From the NCBI GenBank assembly GCA_040219575.1, contig JAVJSD010000030.1:1-64000 (forward strand): DNA of 64,000 bases, read 5' to 3'. A model generated the notes under the pieces. That model made no database searches. It saw nothing but the letters and a program-made list of their open reading frames with translations, and was not told where the DNA came from. The position numbers were made by a program, and so were the translations under genes. Of the stretch, positions 33,646 to 41,141 are shown piece after piece (position 1 is the stretch's first letter; each line of letters opens with the position of its first letter). Source of the stretch: JAVJSD01 sp040219575 (lineage in GTDB: Bacteria > Planctomycetota > Planctomycetia > Pirellulales > Pirellulaceae).

Positions 33646-35127
33646 ATGAAGCGTCTTTCGGCGAATTGGCGGTGTTTGTGGCTCGTGGCGGCATGCTTCG
33701 TGTTCGGCCAATTGGCTGGTGCGTCGGCGCTTGCGGAGGAGCCCGCGGCCGGCGATTCGACGAGCAAGGCGACCGCCAGCGGGAAGCCCGGCGTCGATGC
33801 CGCGAAGGGGGCCCAGGACGACGAGGAGTATTACGAGTTGCTGCGGCTGTTCGCCGACACGGTCGACCAGATCGACCGCAACTACGTGAAGGACATCAGC
33901 CGCCGGCAACTGATGGAGGCCGCCATCCGCGGCATGATCGAGGAGCTCGATCAGTATTCGAACTACATCCCGCCGGAGGAAATCGACCGCTTCCGCACCG
34001 GGGTGGAGAGCGAGTTCGGCGGCATCGGCATTCAGGTTTCGATCGAAGACGGCTGGCTGACGGTGATCAGCCCCATCTACGGATCGCCCGCCTACGAGGC
34101 CGGCGTGATCGCCGGCGACCAGATCGTCGAGATCGAAGGCGAGAACAGCAAGGGCATCACGCTCGACGAGGCGGTCAAGAAGCTCAAGGGCAAGGTCGGC
34201 ACCAAGGTGAAGGTGACGGTGCGGCATCCGGGCGACGAGAAGACCGAGGAGATGGCCCTCGAACGGCAGATCGTCCGCGTCGAGACCGTGCTCGGCGACC
34301 TGCGCAACGACGACGACTCCTGGGACTACCTCTACGACGACGACAACAAGATCGCCTACATCCGCGTCACCGCCTTCAGCCGCCACACCACCGACGAGTT
34401 GAAGGCCGCGCTCGACAAGCTCGCCAAGAGCGGGATGCAGGGCCTCGTGCTCGACCTGCGGTTCAATCCGGGCGGGTTGCTCACTTCGGCGATCGAGATT
34501 TGCGACCTGTTTGTTTCCGAGGGCAAGATCGTCAGCACCGAGGGCCGCAACGCCCCCGAGCGTGTGTGGAACGCGCACGGCAAGGGAACCTTCGCCGGCT
34601 TCCCGATCGCGGTGCTCGTCAATCGCTATAGCGCAAGCGCCAGCGAGATCGTCTCCGCCTGCCTGCAGGATCATCAGCGCGGCGTGGTGATCGGCGAACG
34701 CACCTGGGGCAAGGGGAGCGTGCAGAACATCATCGAACTCGAGGAGGGCAAGAGCGCCCTGAAGCTGACGACCGCCGGCTACCTGCGTCCCAGCGGCAAG
34801 AACATCCACAAGTTCGAGGGCGCCAGCGACGACGACGACTGGGGCGTGCGGCCCAACGACGGCTACCTGCTCCGCCTGGAAGACAAAGAGCTGACCGATC
34901 TGGTCCGCGGCCGCCGCGATCGCGATGTGATCAAAAAACGCGGCCCCGACGAAAAAGCCCCCGAAGTGGTCGACCGCCAACTCGTCAAGGCCCTCGACTA
35001 TCTTCGTGAGCAGATCGGCGAGAAGAAGATGGCGGGCGACGACGGCGACAAGAAGCCCGACGTCGAGGATGCGGAGAAGAAGGCCGCCCGCGCCGACGGC
35101 GCGAAGAAGACCACCGCCGGCGGCTGA
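33646..35127 (+). CDS. S41 carboxyl-terminal processing protease (CtpA type)
   Basis: The 493-residue protein has a signal peptide (WLVAACFVFGQLAGASALA), a helical N-terminal part, a PDZ domain at about 118-205 (GIGIQVSIEDGWLTVISPIY and ending in the region of GDEKTEEM), and the S41 peptidase core. The expected catalytic pair is Ser331 in RYSASASEI and Lys356 in WGKGSVQN, 25 residues apart as in Prc. It cleaves misfolded or targeted proteins in the periplasm. The last about 70 residues are a lysine- and aspartate-rich tail. Its TGA overlaps the tsaD ATG by one base (TGATG), so the two are translationally coupled. The start with MKRLSANWRC is used because it gives the signal peptide. Confidence 0.93.
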   Translation: MKRLSANWRCLWLVAACFVFGQLAGASALAEEPAAGDSTSKATASGKPGVDAAKGAQDDEEYYELLRLFADTVDQIDRNYVKDISRRQLMEAAIRGMIEELDQYSNYIPPEEIDRFRTGVESEFGGIGIQVSIEDGWLTVISPIYGSPAYEAGVIAGDQIVEIEGENSKGITLDEAVKKLKGKVGTKVKVTVRHPGDEKTEEMALERQIVRVETVLGDLRNDDDSWDYLYDDDNKIAYIRVTAFSRHTTDELKAALDKLAKSGMQGLVLDLRFNPGGLLTSAIEICDLFVSEGKIVSTEGRNAPERVWNAHGKGTFAGFPIAVLVNRYSASASEIVSACLQDHQRGVVIGERTWGKGSVQNIIELEEGKSALKLTTAGYLRPSGKNIHKFEGASDDDDWGVRPNDGYLLRLEDKELTDLVRGRRDRDVIKKRGPDEKAPEVVDRQLVKALDYLREQIGEKKMAGDDGDKKPDVEDAEKKAARADGAKKTTAGG

Positions 35128-36149
35128 TGAAGATTCTCACGATCGAGTCCACCTGCGACGAGACCGCCGCGGCCGTCGTCACCGATCGGCTGGAGGTGCT
35201 CGGCGCGGTCGTCGCCTCGCAGGATCATCTCCACGAGCGGTTTCACGGCGTCGTGCCGGAGATCGCCGCCCGGGCGCATGTCGAACGCATCGTGCCGGTG
35301 ATCGATGAAGCGCTGCGGCGGGCCGGCTGCACGCTCGAACAGATCGACGCCGTGGCGGTGGCCAACACGCCGGGACTGGCCGGCTCGCTGCTGGTCGGCC
35401 TGGTGGCGGCCAAGTCGCTCTGCCTGGCGACCGGCAAGCCGCTGGTGGCGGTGAACCACCTGCATGCGCACATCTACGCCTGCCGCATGGCCGCGGGCCG
35501 CGACCTCTTTCCCTGCGTGGGCCTGATCGTCAGCGGCGGCCACAGCAACCTCTACCGCTGCGACGATCCCTCCACGTTCCACTATCTCGGCGGCACCATC
35601 GACGACGCCGCCGGCGAAGCGTTCGACAAAGTGGCAAGCATGCTGGGACTGCCGTACCCCGGCGGTCCGCAGGTCTCCAAGGCGGCGCTGCAAGGCGATC
35701 GCCAGGCTCATCGCTTCCCGCGTTCGTTCATCAAGGACCGCGAGCGGCTCGACTTCAGCTTCAGCGGCCTGAAGACGGCCGTTCGATACGCGATCGCCGG
35801 CCCCGGCAAGCCCGACTTCTCGAACGTCCACCTCAGCCAGCAGCAGATCGCCGACCTGGCGGCCAGCTTCGAAGAGGCGGTCGTCGATTGCCTGGTGGCC
35901 AAGGCGATGTTGGCCGTCGAGAAATCGCGGTTGTCGACGCTCTGCGTCGGCGGCGGCGTGGCGGCCAACCGCCGCCTGCGCGAGCGACTGGCGAAATGCT
36001 GCCAGCAAAGCAACGTCGAACTGCACATCGCCCCACTGCAGCTCTGCACCGACAACGCCGTGATGGGCGCCATCGCCGTCGAAAAACTCAAACGCGGCCA
36101 GACCGATGATCTTTCGCTCGATATCGAAGCCGGCCTGGTGCGCAGGTAG
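35127..36149 (+). CDS. tsaD: tRNA N6-adenosine threonylcarbamoyltransferase
   Basis: The 340-residue enzyme adds threonylcarbamoyl to A37 of tRNAs that read ANN codons, together with TsaB and TsaE. It has the metal-binding histidines in VNHLHAHIYA, SGGHSNLYRC, DDAAGEAFDKVASMLGLPYP, FSFSGLKTAVRY and the ATP-binding CVGGGVAANRRLRE. All family motifs and the length are normal. The start overlaps the protease stop by one base. tsaB and tsaE are not in the window. Confidence 0.97.
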   Translation: MKILTIESTCDETAAAVVTDRLEVLGAVVASQDHLHERFHGVVPEIAARAHVERIVPVIDEALRRAGCTLEQIDAVAVANTPGLAGSLLVGLVAAKSLCLATGKPLVAVNHLHAHIYACRMAAGRDLFPCVGLIVSGGHSNLYRCDDPSTFHYLGGTIDDAAGEAFDKVASMLGLPYPGGPQVSKAALQGDRQAHRFPRSFIKDRERLDFSFSGLKTAVRYAIAGPGKPDFSNVHLSQQQIADLAASFEEAVVDCLVAKAMLAVEKSRLSTLCVGGGVAANRRLRERLAKCCQQSNVELHIAPLQLCTDNAVMGAIAVEKLKRGQTDDLSLDIEAGLVRR

Positions 36150-36156
36150 AATCCCT

Positions 36157-36280
36157 TAAGGCCGAAGCAACCGCAGGGCGGTTCCGGCAGACGCGCCGCA
36201 AACCGTTGCAACGTCTGGAGCGGCTTTCCGTTCACTCTCCGTTTGAGAACTGCCGGAACTGCGCAAAGCTTGTTCCGGGC
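36157..36280 (+). repeat. Dispersed ~120-bp element with inverted ends, family D, copy 1
   Basis: The left end AAGGCCGAAGCAACCGCAGG and GCGGTTCCGGCAG pair with the right end CTGCCGGAACTGCGC and AGCTTGTTCCGG. A second copy with the same ends is at 39082-39202. This copy begins eight bases after the tsaD stop and probably ends its transcript. The longer frame of the following gene (from 36206) runs through it and is therefore not used. Confidence 0.75.
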
Positions 36281-36307
36281 TACCGTGCCACCGTGCGACA
36301 TGGACCG

Positions 36308-36490
36308 ATGCAGCAAGAAGGCAGCTACATTTGCGATGCCTGTGGCGAGGAGATCGTCGTCCCGCTCGACATCACCGCTGGCGAAAGTCAGCAGTACGTG
36401 GAAGACTGCCCCGTCTGCTGTCGGCCGAACGTGATTCATGTGGAGTTCGAGGCCGACGGCGATGCCAATGTATGGTCGGAGCCAGAGTGA
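36308..36490 (+). CDS. CPXCG motif-containing cysteine-rich protein
   Basis: The 60-residue protein has the family pattern YICDACGEEIVVPLDITAG, QQYVEDCPVCCRPNVIHVEF and an acidic end. Two CxxC-type pairs (CDAC and CPVCC) probably bind one zinc. The first pair differs from the canonical CPxC in lacking proline. Such small proteins are found widely in proteobacteria and planctomycetes and have no known role. The ATG at 36308 gives the family length; an earlier frame start at 36206 lies in a repeat element. Confidence 0.85.
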   Translation: MQQEGSYICDACGEEIVVPLDITAGESQQYVEDCPVCCRPNVIHVEFEADGDANVWSEPE

Positions 36491-36492
36491 GG

Positions 36493-36610
36493 AGTGAGTA
36501 GGTGAGTGGTGAGTGGTGAGTGGTGAGTAGGTGAGTGGTGAGTGGTGAGTGGTGAGTGGTGAGTGGTGAGTGGTGAGTGGTGAGTGGTGAGTGGTGAGTG
36601 GTGAGTAGGT
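36493..36610. repeat. 7-bp tandem repeat (GTGAGTG-type), about 16 copies
   Basis: The unit GAGTGGT repeats almost without change for about 118 bases, broken by three 8-base units containing GTGAGTAG. It lies between the stop of the CPXCG gene and the esterase gene, ending about 30 bases before that start. Length variation by slippage could alter the upstream region of the esterase gene. Confidence 0.9.
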
Positions 36611-36639
36611 GTTAATCTGATCTCGATGAGGAGTCCCCG

Positions 36640-37392
36640 ATGAATCGCTTGTTGTCTGTTCTGGTTCCGGCTTTGATCGCTGCTTCGATGCTGACGCCCC
36701 GCACTGCCGCGGCCGAGGAACCAGCAACCGGACAACAGCGCGGAGCGCATCTCGATACCACGATCCGCGTCGAGATGGACTACCTGCTCTACCTTCCCAA
36801 GGACTACGAGAAGCAAGAGTCGTGGCCGCTGCTGTTGTTCCTGCATGGTTCGGGAGAGCGGGGCGACGACCTGGAGTTGGTCAAAAAGCATGGCCCGCCG
36901 AAACTGGCGGGAGAAGGCGAGTCGTTTCCGTTCCTTGTCGCCTCGCCGCAATGTCCGGCCGACAGTCGTTGGCAGCCGCATGAATTGACCGCCCTGCTCG
37001 ACGATCTGGAAAAGAAGTACAAGGTCGATGCGGATCGCATCTACGTCACCGGCCTGAGCATGGGCGGCTTCGGCACGTGGGCGCTGGCGGCGCATACGCC
37101 GAAGCGCTTCGCGGCGATCGTGCCGATCTGCGGCGGCGGCGAAGCCCGCTGGGCGCGCAACTACGGCAAGTTGCCGGTGTGGGTGTTCCACGGCGCCAAG
37201 GACACCGCCGTTCCCGTGGCGCGTTCCGAGGAGATGGTGGAAGCGATCAAGAAGCGCGACGGCGACGTCAAGCTCACCATCTACCCCGAGGCCGGCCACG
37301 ACTCCTGGACCGAAACCTACGCCAATCCCGAGCTTTACACGTGGCTGCTGAAGCAGAAACGGGGACAGGCCGAGACGGTGTCGAACGAGTAA
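36640..37392 (+). CDS. Exported phospholipase/carboxylesterase-type alpha/beta hydrolase
   Basis: The 250-residue protein has a signal peptide (LLSVLVPALIAASMLTPRTAAA). It then shows MDYLLYLPKDYEKQESWPLL, LFLHGSGERGDD, the nucleophile elbow VTGLSMGGFGTWALAA with the serine in GLSMGG, the acid region VFHGAKDTAVPV, and the histidine in PEAGHDSW. This pattern fits prolyl-oligopeptidase-like or feruloyl/phospholipase esterases that are common in planctomycetes. The substrate is not known. A 7-bp tandem repeat lies just upstream. Confidence 0.88.
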   Translation: MNRLLSVLVPALIAASMLTPRTAAAEEPATGQQRGAHLDTTIRVEMDYLLYLPKDYEKQESWPLLLFLHGSGERGDDLELVKKHGPPKLAGEGESFPFLVASPQCPADSRWQPHELTALLDDLEKKYKVDADRIYVTGLSMGGFGTWALAAHTPKRFAAIVPICGGGEARWARNYGKLPVWVFHGAKDTAVPVARSEEMVEAIKKRDGDVKLTIYPEAGHDSWTETYANPELYTWLLKQKRGQAETVSNE

Positions 37393-37571
37393 CGCCGCAA
37401 CCGCGTCAGCAACGCAAGCTGTCTCCGCCGATCGCACCAGTCGGCGGCGAGCGGCCCCTGTCGATCGCCCTTTCCGTGGCCGCAAATGGCTACTATACTG
37501 GCGCTTAGGTGCGTTTTTCGCAGGATGGCGAGAAACACTTTCCCTCACTGGCAACAGGTGGCGCGTCGGTC

Positions 37572-38396
37572 ATGGCGAAGTACGTCGTACGATACGGAGC
37601 GATGCGTCTGCTGGGCGTGCTTTCCACGCGGGGCGGCGATCGCTTCGAGCGCGGCACGCGCGTCATCGCCCGCACCAGCCGCGGGTTGGAGGCGGGCGAC
37701 GTGCTGTGCGAGGCCAACGAAGAGGTCGTCTCGCAGATCAAGGATCCCGGCTACGGACAAATCCTGCGGGAGATGACCACCGAGGACGCCAACGAGTTGT
37801 GGCACATGCGGGCCACCGAAAGCGAGAAGTTCGAGATCTGCAATCGGCACGTGCAGCAGCTCGGCCTCGACATGGAGTTGGTCGATCTGGAGCACTTGTT
37901 TGGCGGCGAGCGGATCGTGGTGTACTATCTGGCCGAACAACGGGTCGATTTTCGCGATCTGGTGAAGGCGCTGGCCTCGGAGTTTCAAACCCGTATCGAG
38001 ATGCGGCAGATCGGCGTCCGCGACGAGGCCAAGCTGCTGGCCGACTACGGCGACTGCGGCAAGCCGGTTTGCTGCAACTCACACCTGGCCGCCATGCCAC
38101 CGGTTTCGATGAAGATGGCCAAGATTCAAAAGGCCACGCTCGATCCCACCAAGATCTCCGGCCGCTGCGGCCGGCTCAAATGCTGCCTGCGATACGAGTA
38201 CGACACCTACAACGAACTGCAGCGGGAACTGCCCCCCATCGGCAGCGACATCGTGACGGGCAACGGCCGCGCCCGCGTGCTGGGGCACGAGATCCTCGCC
38301 GAACAACTGCTGGTCCAGACGGAAGACAACCGCCGGATGCTGATCGACGCGACAGAAGTACTCTCCGTAATCAAGAAAGGGTCGGGCCGCCGGTGA
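37572..38396 (+). CDS. ricT: PSP1/RicT-family protein
   Basis: The 274-residue protein contains a PSP1 C-terminal domain: KYVVRYGAMRLLGVLSTRGG, RGTRVIARTSRGLEAGDVLC, IVVYYLAEQRVDFRDLVKAL, TRIEMRQIGVRDEAKLLADY and the cysteines GDCGKPVCC and CGRLKCCLRYE. In Bacillus, RicT (YaaT) works with RicA and RicF in an iron-sulfur complex that governs RNase Y activity. The cysteine-rich parts fit iron-sulfur binding. The ATG at 37572 is chosen because the upstream 21 residues are not family-like. Three genes follow on the same strand with short gaps, beginning with the Minf_1886 gene 22 bases on. Confidence 0.88.
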   Translation: MAKYVVRYGAMRLLGVLSTRGGDRFERGTRVIARTSRGLEAGDVLCEANEEVVSQIKDPGYGQILREMTTEDANELWHMRATESEKFEICNRHVQQLGLDMELVDLEHLFGGERIVVYYLAEQRVDFRDLVKALASEFQTRIEMRQIGVRDEAKLLADYGDCGKPVCCNSHLAAMPPVSMKMAKIQKATLDPTKISGRCGRLKCCLRYEYDTYNELQRELPPIGSDIVTGNGRARVLGHEILAEQLLVQTEDNRRMLIDATEVLSVIKKGSGRR

Positions 38397-38418
38397 ATCC
38401 CGCGGGCTCGCAAAGGTC

Positions 38419-38847
38419 ATGTCTGAAGAAGTGCACCCCATCGTCCAGTTGTTGCGGCAGGATTCCCGCTTCACGATCGAGGCGTACCAGTTTGTCCGCG
38501 ACGCGCTGTCGTTCGCGCAGGAGATTCTGGGCATGGGGAGCGAGCACGCGCCGGAGGACGAACCGGAAGAGGATCCCGGTCAACCGCATGTGGAGCGGCA
38601 TTTGACCGGGCAGCAGCTATGCGAGGCGATTCGCCAATACGCGCTGGACCAATACGGTTACATGGCCAAGGTGGTGCTCAATCGTTGGGGCGTGACCAAG
38701 ACCGGCGACTTCGGCGACATCGTCTACAACCTGATCGACGTCAAGCTGATGAAGAAGTCGGCCGAGGACCGTCGCGAGGACTTCGACGACGTCTACGACT
38801 TCGACACCGCCTTCCAGCAGCAGTTCGAAATCACCATGCCGGAATAG
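38419..38847 (+). CDS. Minf_1886 family protein
   Basis: The 142-residue protein reads VHPIVQLLRQDSRFTIEAYQ, FVRDALSFAQEILGMG, HLTGQQLCEAIRQYALDQYG, YMAKVVLNRWGVTKTGDFGD and IVYNLIDVKLMKKSAEDRRE. It belongs to the Minf_1886 family, known mainly in planctomycetes and verrucomicrobia, without known function. It is soluble with no signal. It follows ricT by 22 bases and precedes a small membrane protein by 23, so all three probably form one transcript. Confidence 0.88.
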   Translation: MSEEVHPIVQLLRQDSRFTIEAYQFVRDALSFAQEILGMGSEHAPEDEPEEDPGQPHVERHLTGQQLCEAIRQYALDQYGYMAKVVLNRWGVTKTGDFGDIVYNLIDVKLMKKSAEDRREDFDDVYDFDTAFQQQFEITMPE

Positions 38848-38870
38848 CCGGCGACGCGGCGGTCAGCGCG

Positions 38871-39083
38871 ATGGGCAAATCCAGGAAGTCGGCGCGAACG
38901 CGGGCCGCCGAAAGGAAACCGCGAGCGGAGCGCGGCGGCGACGCCTCGTCGCAACCGGCGCGGGTGCTGACGCCCAATCCACCGCGCAAGAATCTGATTC
39001 TGCTCGTGCTCAGCGGCGTGCTGTTGTTCGGCTTTCTCGCCTACCTCGCCGTCATCGCCTGGTCCGCATCGATGTCGTCGTAG
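38871..39083 (+). CDS. Small single-pass membrane protein
   Basis: The 70-residue protein starts MGKSRKSARTRAAERKPRAE, a strongly basic tail, and has one membrane helix near its C-terminus: LILLVLSGVLLFGFLAYLAV. The basic end should face the cytoplasm. It is the last of a three-gene unit. Its TAG stop lies at the first bases of a family D repeat. No family is recognised. Confidence 0.7.
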   Translation: MGKSRKSARTRAAERKPRAERGGDASSQPARVLTPNPPRKNLILLVLSGVLLFGFLAYLAVIAWSASMSS

Positions 39084-39202
39084 GCCGAAACAAGCCTTGC
39101 GCGGTTCCGGCAGGAGCGCTGCCGAACGTTGCAGCTCAGCCGCGCGTTCTCGTTAGCGCGGCGGCGGGGAACTGCCGGAACTGCGCAGGCTTGTTCCGGC
39201 CT
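39082..39202. repeat. Dispersed ~120-bp element with inverted ends, family D, copy 2
   Basis: AGGCCGAAACAAGCCTTGCG and GGTTCCGGCAG on the left pair with CTGCCGGAACTGCGCAGGCT and TGTTCCGGCCT on the right. The element fills the complete spacer between two convergent genes, from the TAG stop of the small membrane protein to the stop of the permease gene. It matches 36157-36280 and should fold as a long bidirectional hairpin. Confidence 0.8.
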
Positions 39203-40566
39203 TATGCGCCTTTGTCTTTGGGCGGCGGCGAACTGTCGGCGAGTCGGGCCTCGTGCTGCGATCGCCGCTTTGCGGCGAGGCGTTTGAGCAGTTCATCGGC
39301 GATCACGCCCAGCAGGATCACAAAGCCGTTAATCACGTACTCCAGTTGAGGCGGGATATCGAGCATCTGGATCGAGTTGCTCAGCACTTGCATCACCCCC
39401 GCCCCGCAGATCACGCCGATGATGGAGCCTTCCCCGCCGCGCAAGCTGCAGCCTCCCAGCACGGCCGCCGCGATCGCGGTCAGTTCGTACGCAATGGCGC
39501 TGCTCGAGGGCGCCACGGAATTGAACTCGAGGATGAACAGAATTCCCGTGACGCCGGCCAGCAAGGAACAGAGCATGTAGGCCACCACCGTCATGCGGTT
39601 GGTGTTGATGCCGCTGTATCGGGCCGCCTGTTCATTGCGTCCCAGGGCCATCAAGTAGCGGCCGTAGATCGAGTAGTTGAGAAACAAGATGGCGAGAATC
39701 GCCGTCACCGTCAGCATGATGGCGACGACGGGGACTCCAATCCAATCAATGCCGAAAAGAGCGTCGGGCGCTTCGCCCGAGATCCGACCGATAAGCGGCA
39801 CCGGAATCGAGAACGGTTTGCCGCCAACGAGATACTTTACGTCTTCCAGGCGGTCTTCAAGTCCCAGCGTCTGATCGTTGGCGAAGAAGCGGGCGAGACC
39901 GCGGTAGATCATCATGCCGCACAACGTGACGACAAACGGCTGCAGCCGCAGCATCGTCACCAGCAGTCCGTGAAACAGCCCGATGCCCAGCGAAATCAGC
40001 AGCACCAACGTCGCCGCCAACACGACGCTCATATGGTGCATCTCCCGCACGCCGACTGTGATCCCCGGCTTGAATCCTTTGGGTACGCTGCCCCCGCGTA
40101 ACACCACGACCGTCTTCAACCAGCCGTCGTCCACCACCGAGGCGGACCGGACGTTCAACTGACCCTTCGAGATCAATCCGTCGACGCTCACCACGTAGAC
40201 AAGCTGATCGTCCTGCTTGAGATGGTGGGCGGCCCCCTCTAGCGTAACGGTGACTCCCTGGGAGATGTCGGCCGACGTTTCGACCCCCAATACCAGGTAC
40301 TGTTCTTTCAGCGGAACGAGTGTGGGCGTGAGGAAGAGCTGAAACAGACAGGCGGTCAACGCGATGACCGCGCCGATCGAAAGGTCGATGCCTCCGGCGA
40401 TAATCACGATCGCGGCGCCGATGCTCATGAACCCGATCAGGGCCGTGCGGCGGAGGTCGTTTTCAATATTCCCGCTGCCGAGAAACTGTGGGTTGCCGAT
40501 CGCCGTAATCAGGCAGATCACCAGCAGCAGGCCGAAGATGCCGAGGGTCTTTCTCGAAGGTTGCAT
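39202..40566 (-). CDS. Sugar ABC transporter permease (RbsC family) with an extra domain
   Basis: The 454-residue protein is a branched-type permease (BPD_transp_2). Its family signature IIAGGIDLSIGAVIALTA occurs near residue 56, and LGGCSLRGGEGSIIGVICGA near 385. Usual members have about 320 residues; here about 90 extra polar residues (around 82-172) sit between two early membrane helices, including TSADISQGVTVTLEGAAHHL, probably an extracytoplasmic domain. A second insert near 235-275 is smaller. It is the last gene of a unit with the ATPase and a small helical protein. No periplasmic sugar-binding protein gene is in the window, which is unusual for this family. Confidence 0.88.
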   Translation of the reverse strand: MQPSRKTLGIFGLLLVICLITAIGNPQFLGSGNIENDLRRTALIGFMSIGAAIVIIAGGIDLSIGAVIALTACLFQLFLTPTLVPLKEQYLVLGVETSADISQGVTVTLEGAAHHLKQDDQLVYVVSVDGLISKGQLNVRSASVVDDGWLKTVVVLRGGSVPKGFKPGITVGVREMHHMSVVLAATLVLLISLGIGLFHGLLVTMLRLQPFVVTLCGMMIYRGLARFFANDQTLGLEDRLEDVKYLVGGKPFSIPVPLIGRISGEAPDALFGIDWIGVPVVAIMLTVTAILAILFLNYSIYGRYLMALGRNEQAARYSGINTNRMTVVAYMLCSLLAGVTGILFILEFNSVAPSSSAIAYELTAIAAAVLGGCSLRGGEGSIIGVICGAGVMQVLSNSIQMLDIPPQLEYVINGFVILLGVIADELLKRLAAKRRSQHEARLADSSPPPKDKGA

Positions 40567-40670
40567 GTTGCGCGCCTAACTGCGACCTGGCTCACGGAGC
40601 TTGCTGGCTGACGTGAGCGTACGTGATGAGGGTGGATTGAAGTTGACGCCAGGACCGCCGCCGGGCTTCT

Positions 40671-41102
40671 CTATTCTCGTTCCTTGAGGAGCGCAACTTC
40701 GATCCGCAGACGAGCGATGCGGGCCTGCAGGATCTCGCTGGAAGGGGCGTCGCCGTTCTTGAATCGAGCGGTTGCGAGCTCTTCCGCCTTCTTCGCCAGT
40801 TCCAACTGTTTCGACAGAATCTCGACGCGATCGGCGTTCGTCTTCGCCAACTCCAACTCGACTTCAAGCAGTTGACGCTGGGCGTGCAGCAGTTGCTCGA
40901 AGCCGGCTTCGCCCGATCGATAGGCTTGGGCCTGCAGGTCCACCAGTTTCCTGGCGGTCTCTCGCAATTGCTGCACGGCGGCCGCCATCTCGATGGAGTC
41001 GTCCTCGACTTCACGGCCACGCGCTGCACCTTGCGGAATGACCGAAAGAGAGGCGAGGGCCAGGGCGATCGACACAACGATGGTCGGCGATCGATTGATC
41101 AT
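40671..41102 (-). CDS. Exported helical protein resembling part of an outer-membrane efflux protein
   Basis: The 143-residue protein has a signal peptide (TIVVSIALALASLSVIPQGA). The mature part is one long helical stretch with alternating charge: AAAVQQLRETARKLVDLQAQ, LLEVELELAKTNADRVEILS and ILQARIARLRIEVALLKERE. The phrase AQAYRSGEAGFEQLLHAQRQL and, later, ARFKNGDAPSSEILQARIAR resemble the two repeated halves of a TolC-type outer-membrane efflux protein, but the whole is much too short for one. It lies between the sugar ABC ATPase and permease genes and is probably expressed with them. Function unknown. Confidence 0.65.
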   Translation of the reverse strand: MINRSPTIVVSIALALASLSVIPQGAARGREVEDDSIEMAAAVQQLRETARKLVDLQAQAYRSGEAGFEQLLHAQRQLLEVELELAKTNADRVEILSKQLELAKKAEELATARFKNGDAPSSEILQARIARLRIEVALLKERE

Positions 41103-41141
41103 GTTTCGATCCTCAATTGGTTGGGAGGTTTTGCCAGATCA

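Noticed and set aside
36206..36307. Earlier start for the CPXCG protein
   Set aside because: The extra residues are encoded by a dispersed repeat element that also occurs at 39082.
36493..36610. Possible CRISPR array
   Set aside because: The units are 7 bases long and contiguous, with no spacers and no cas genes near.
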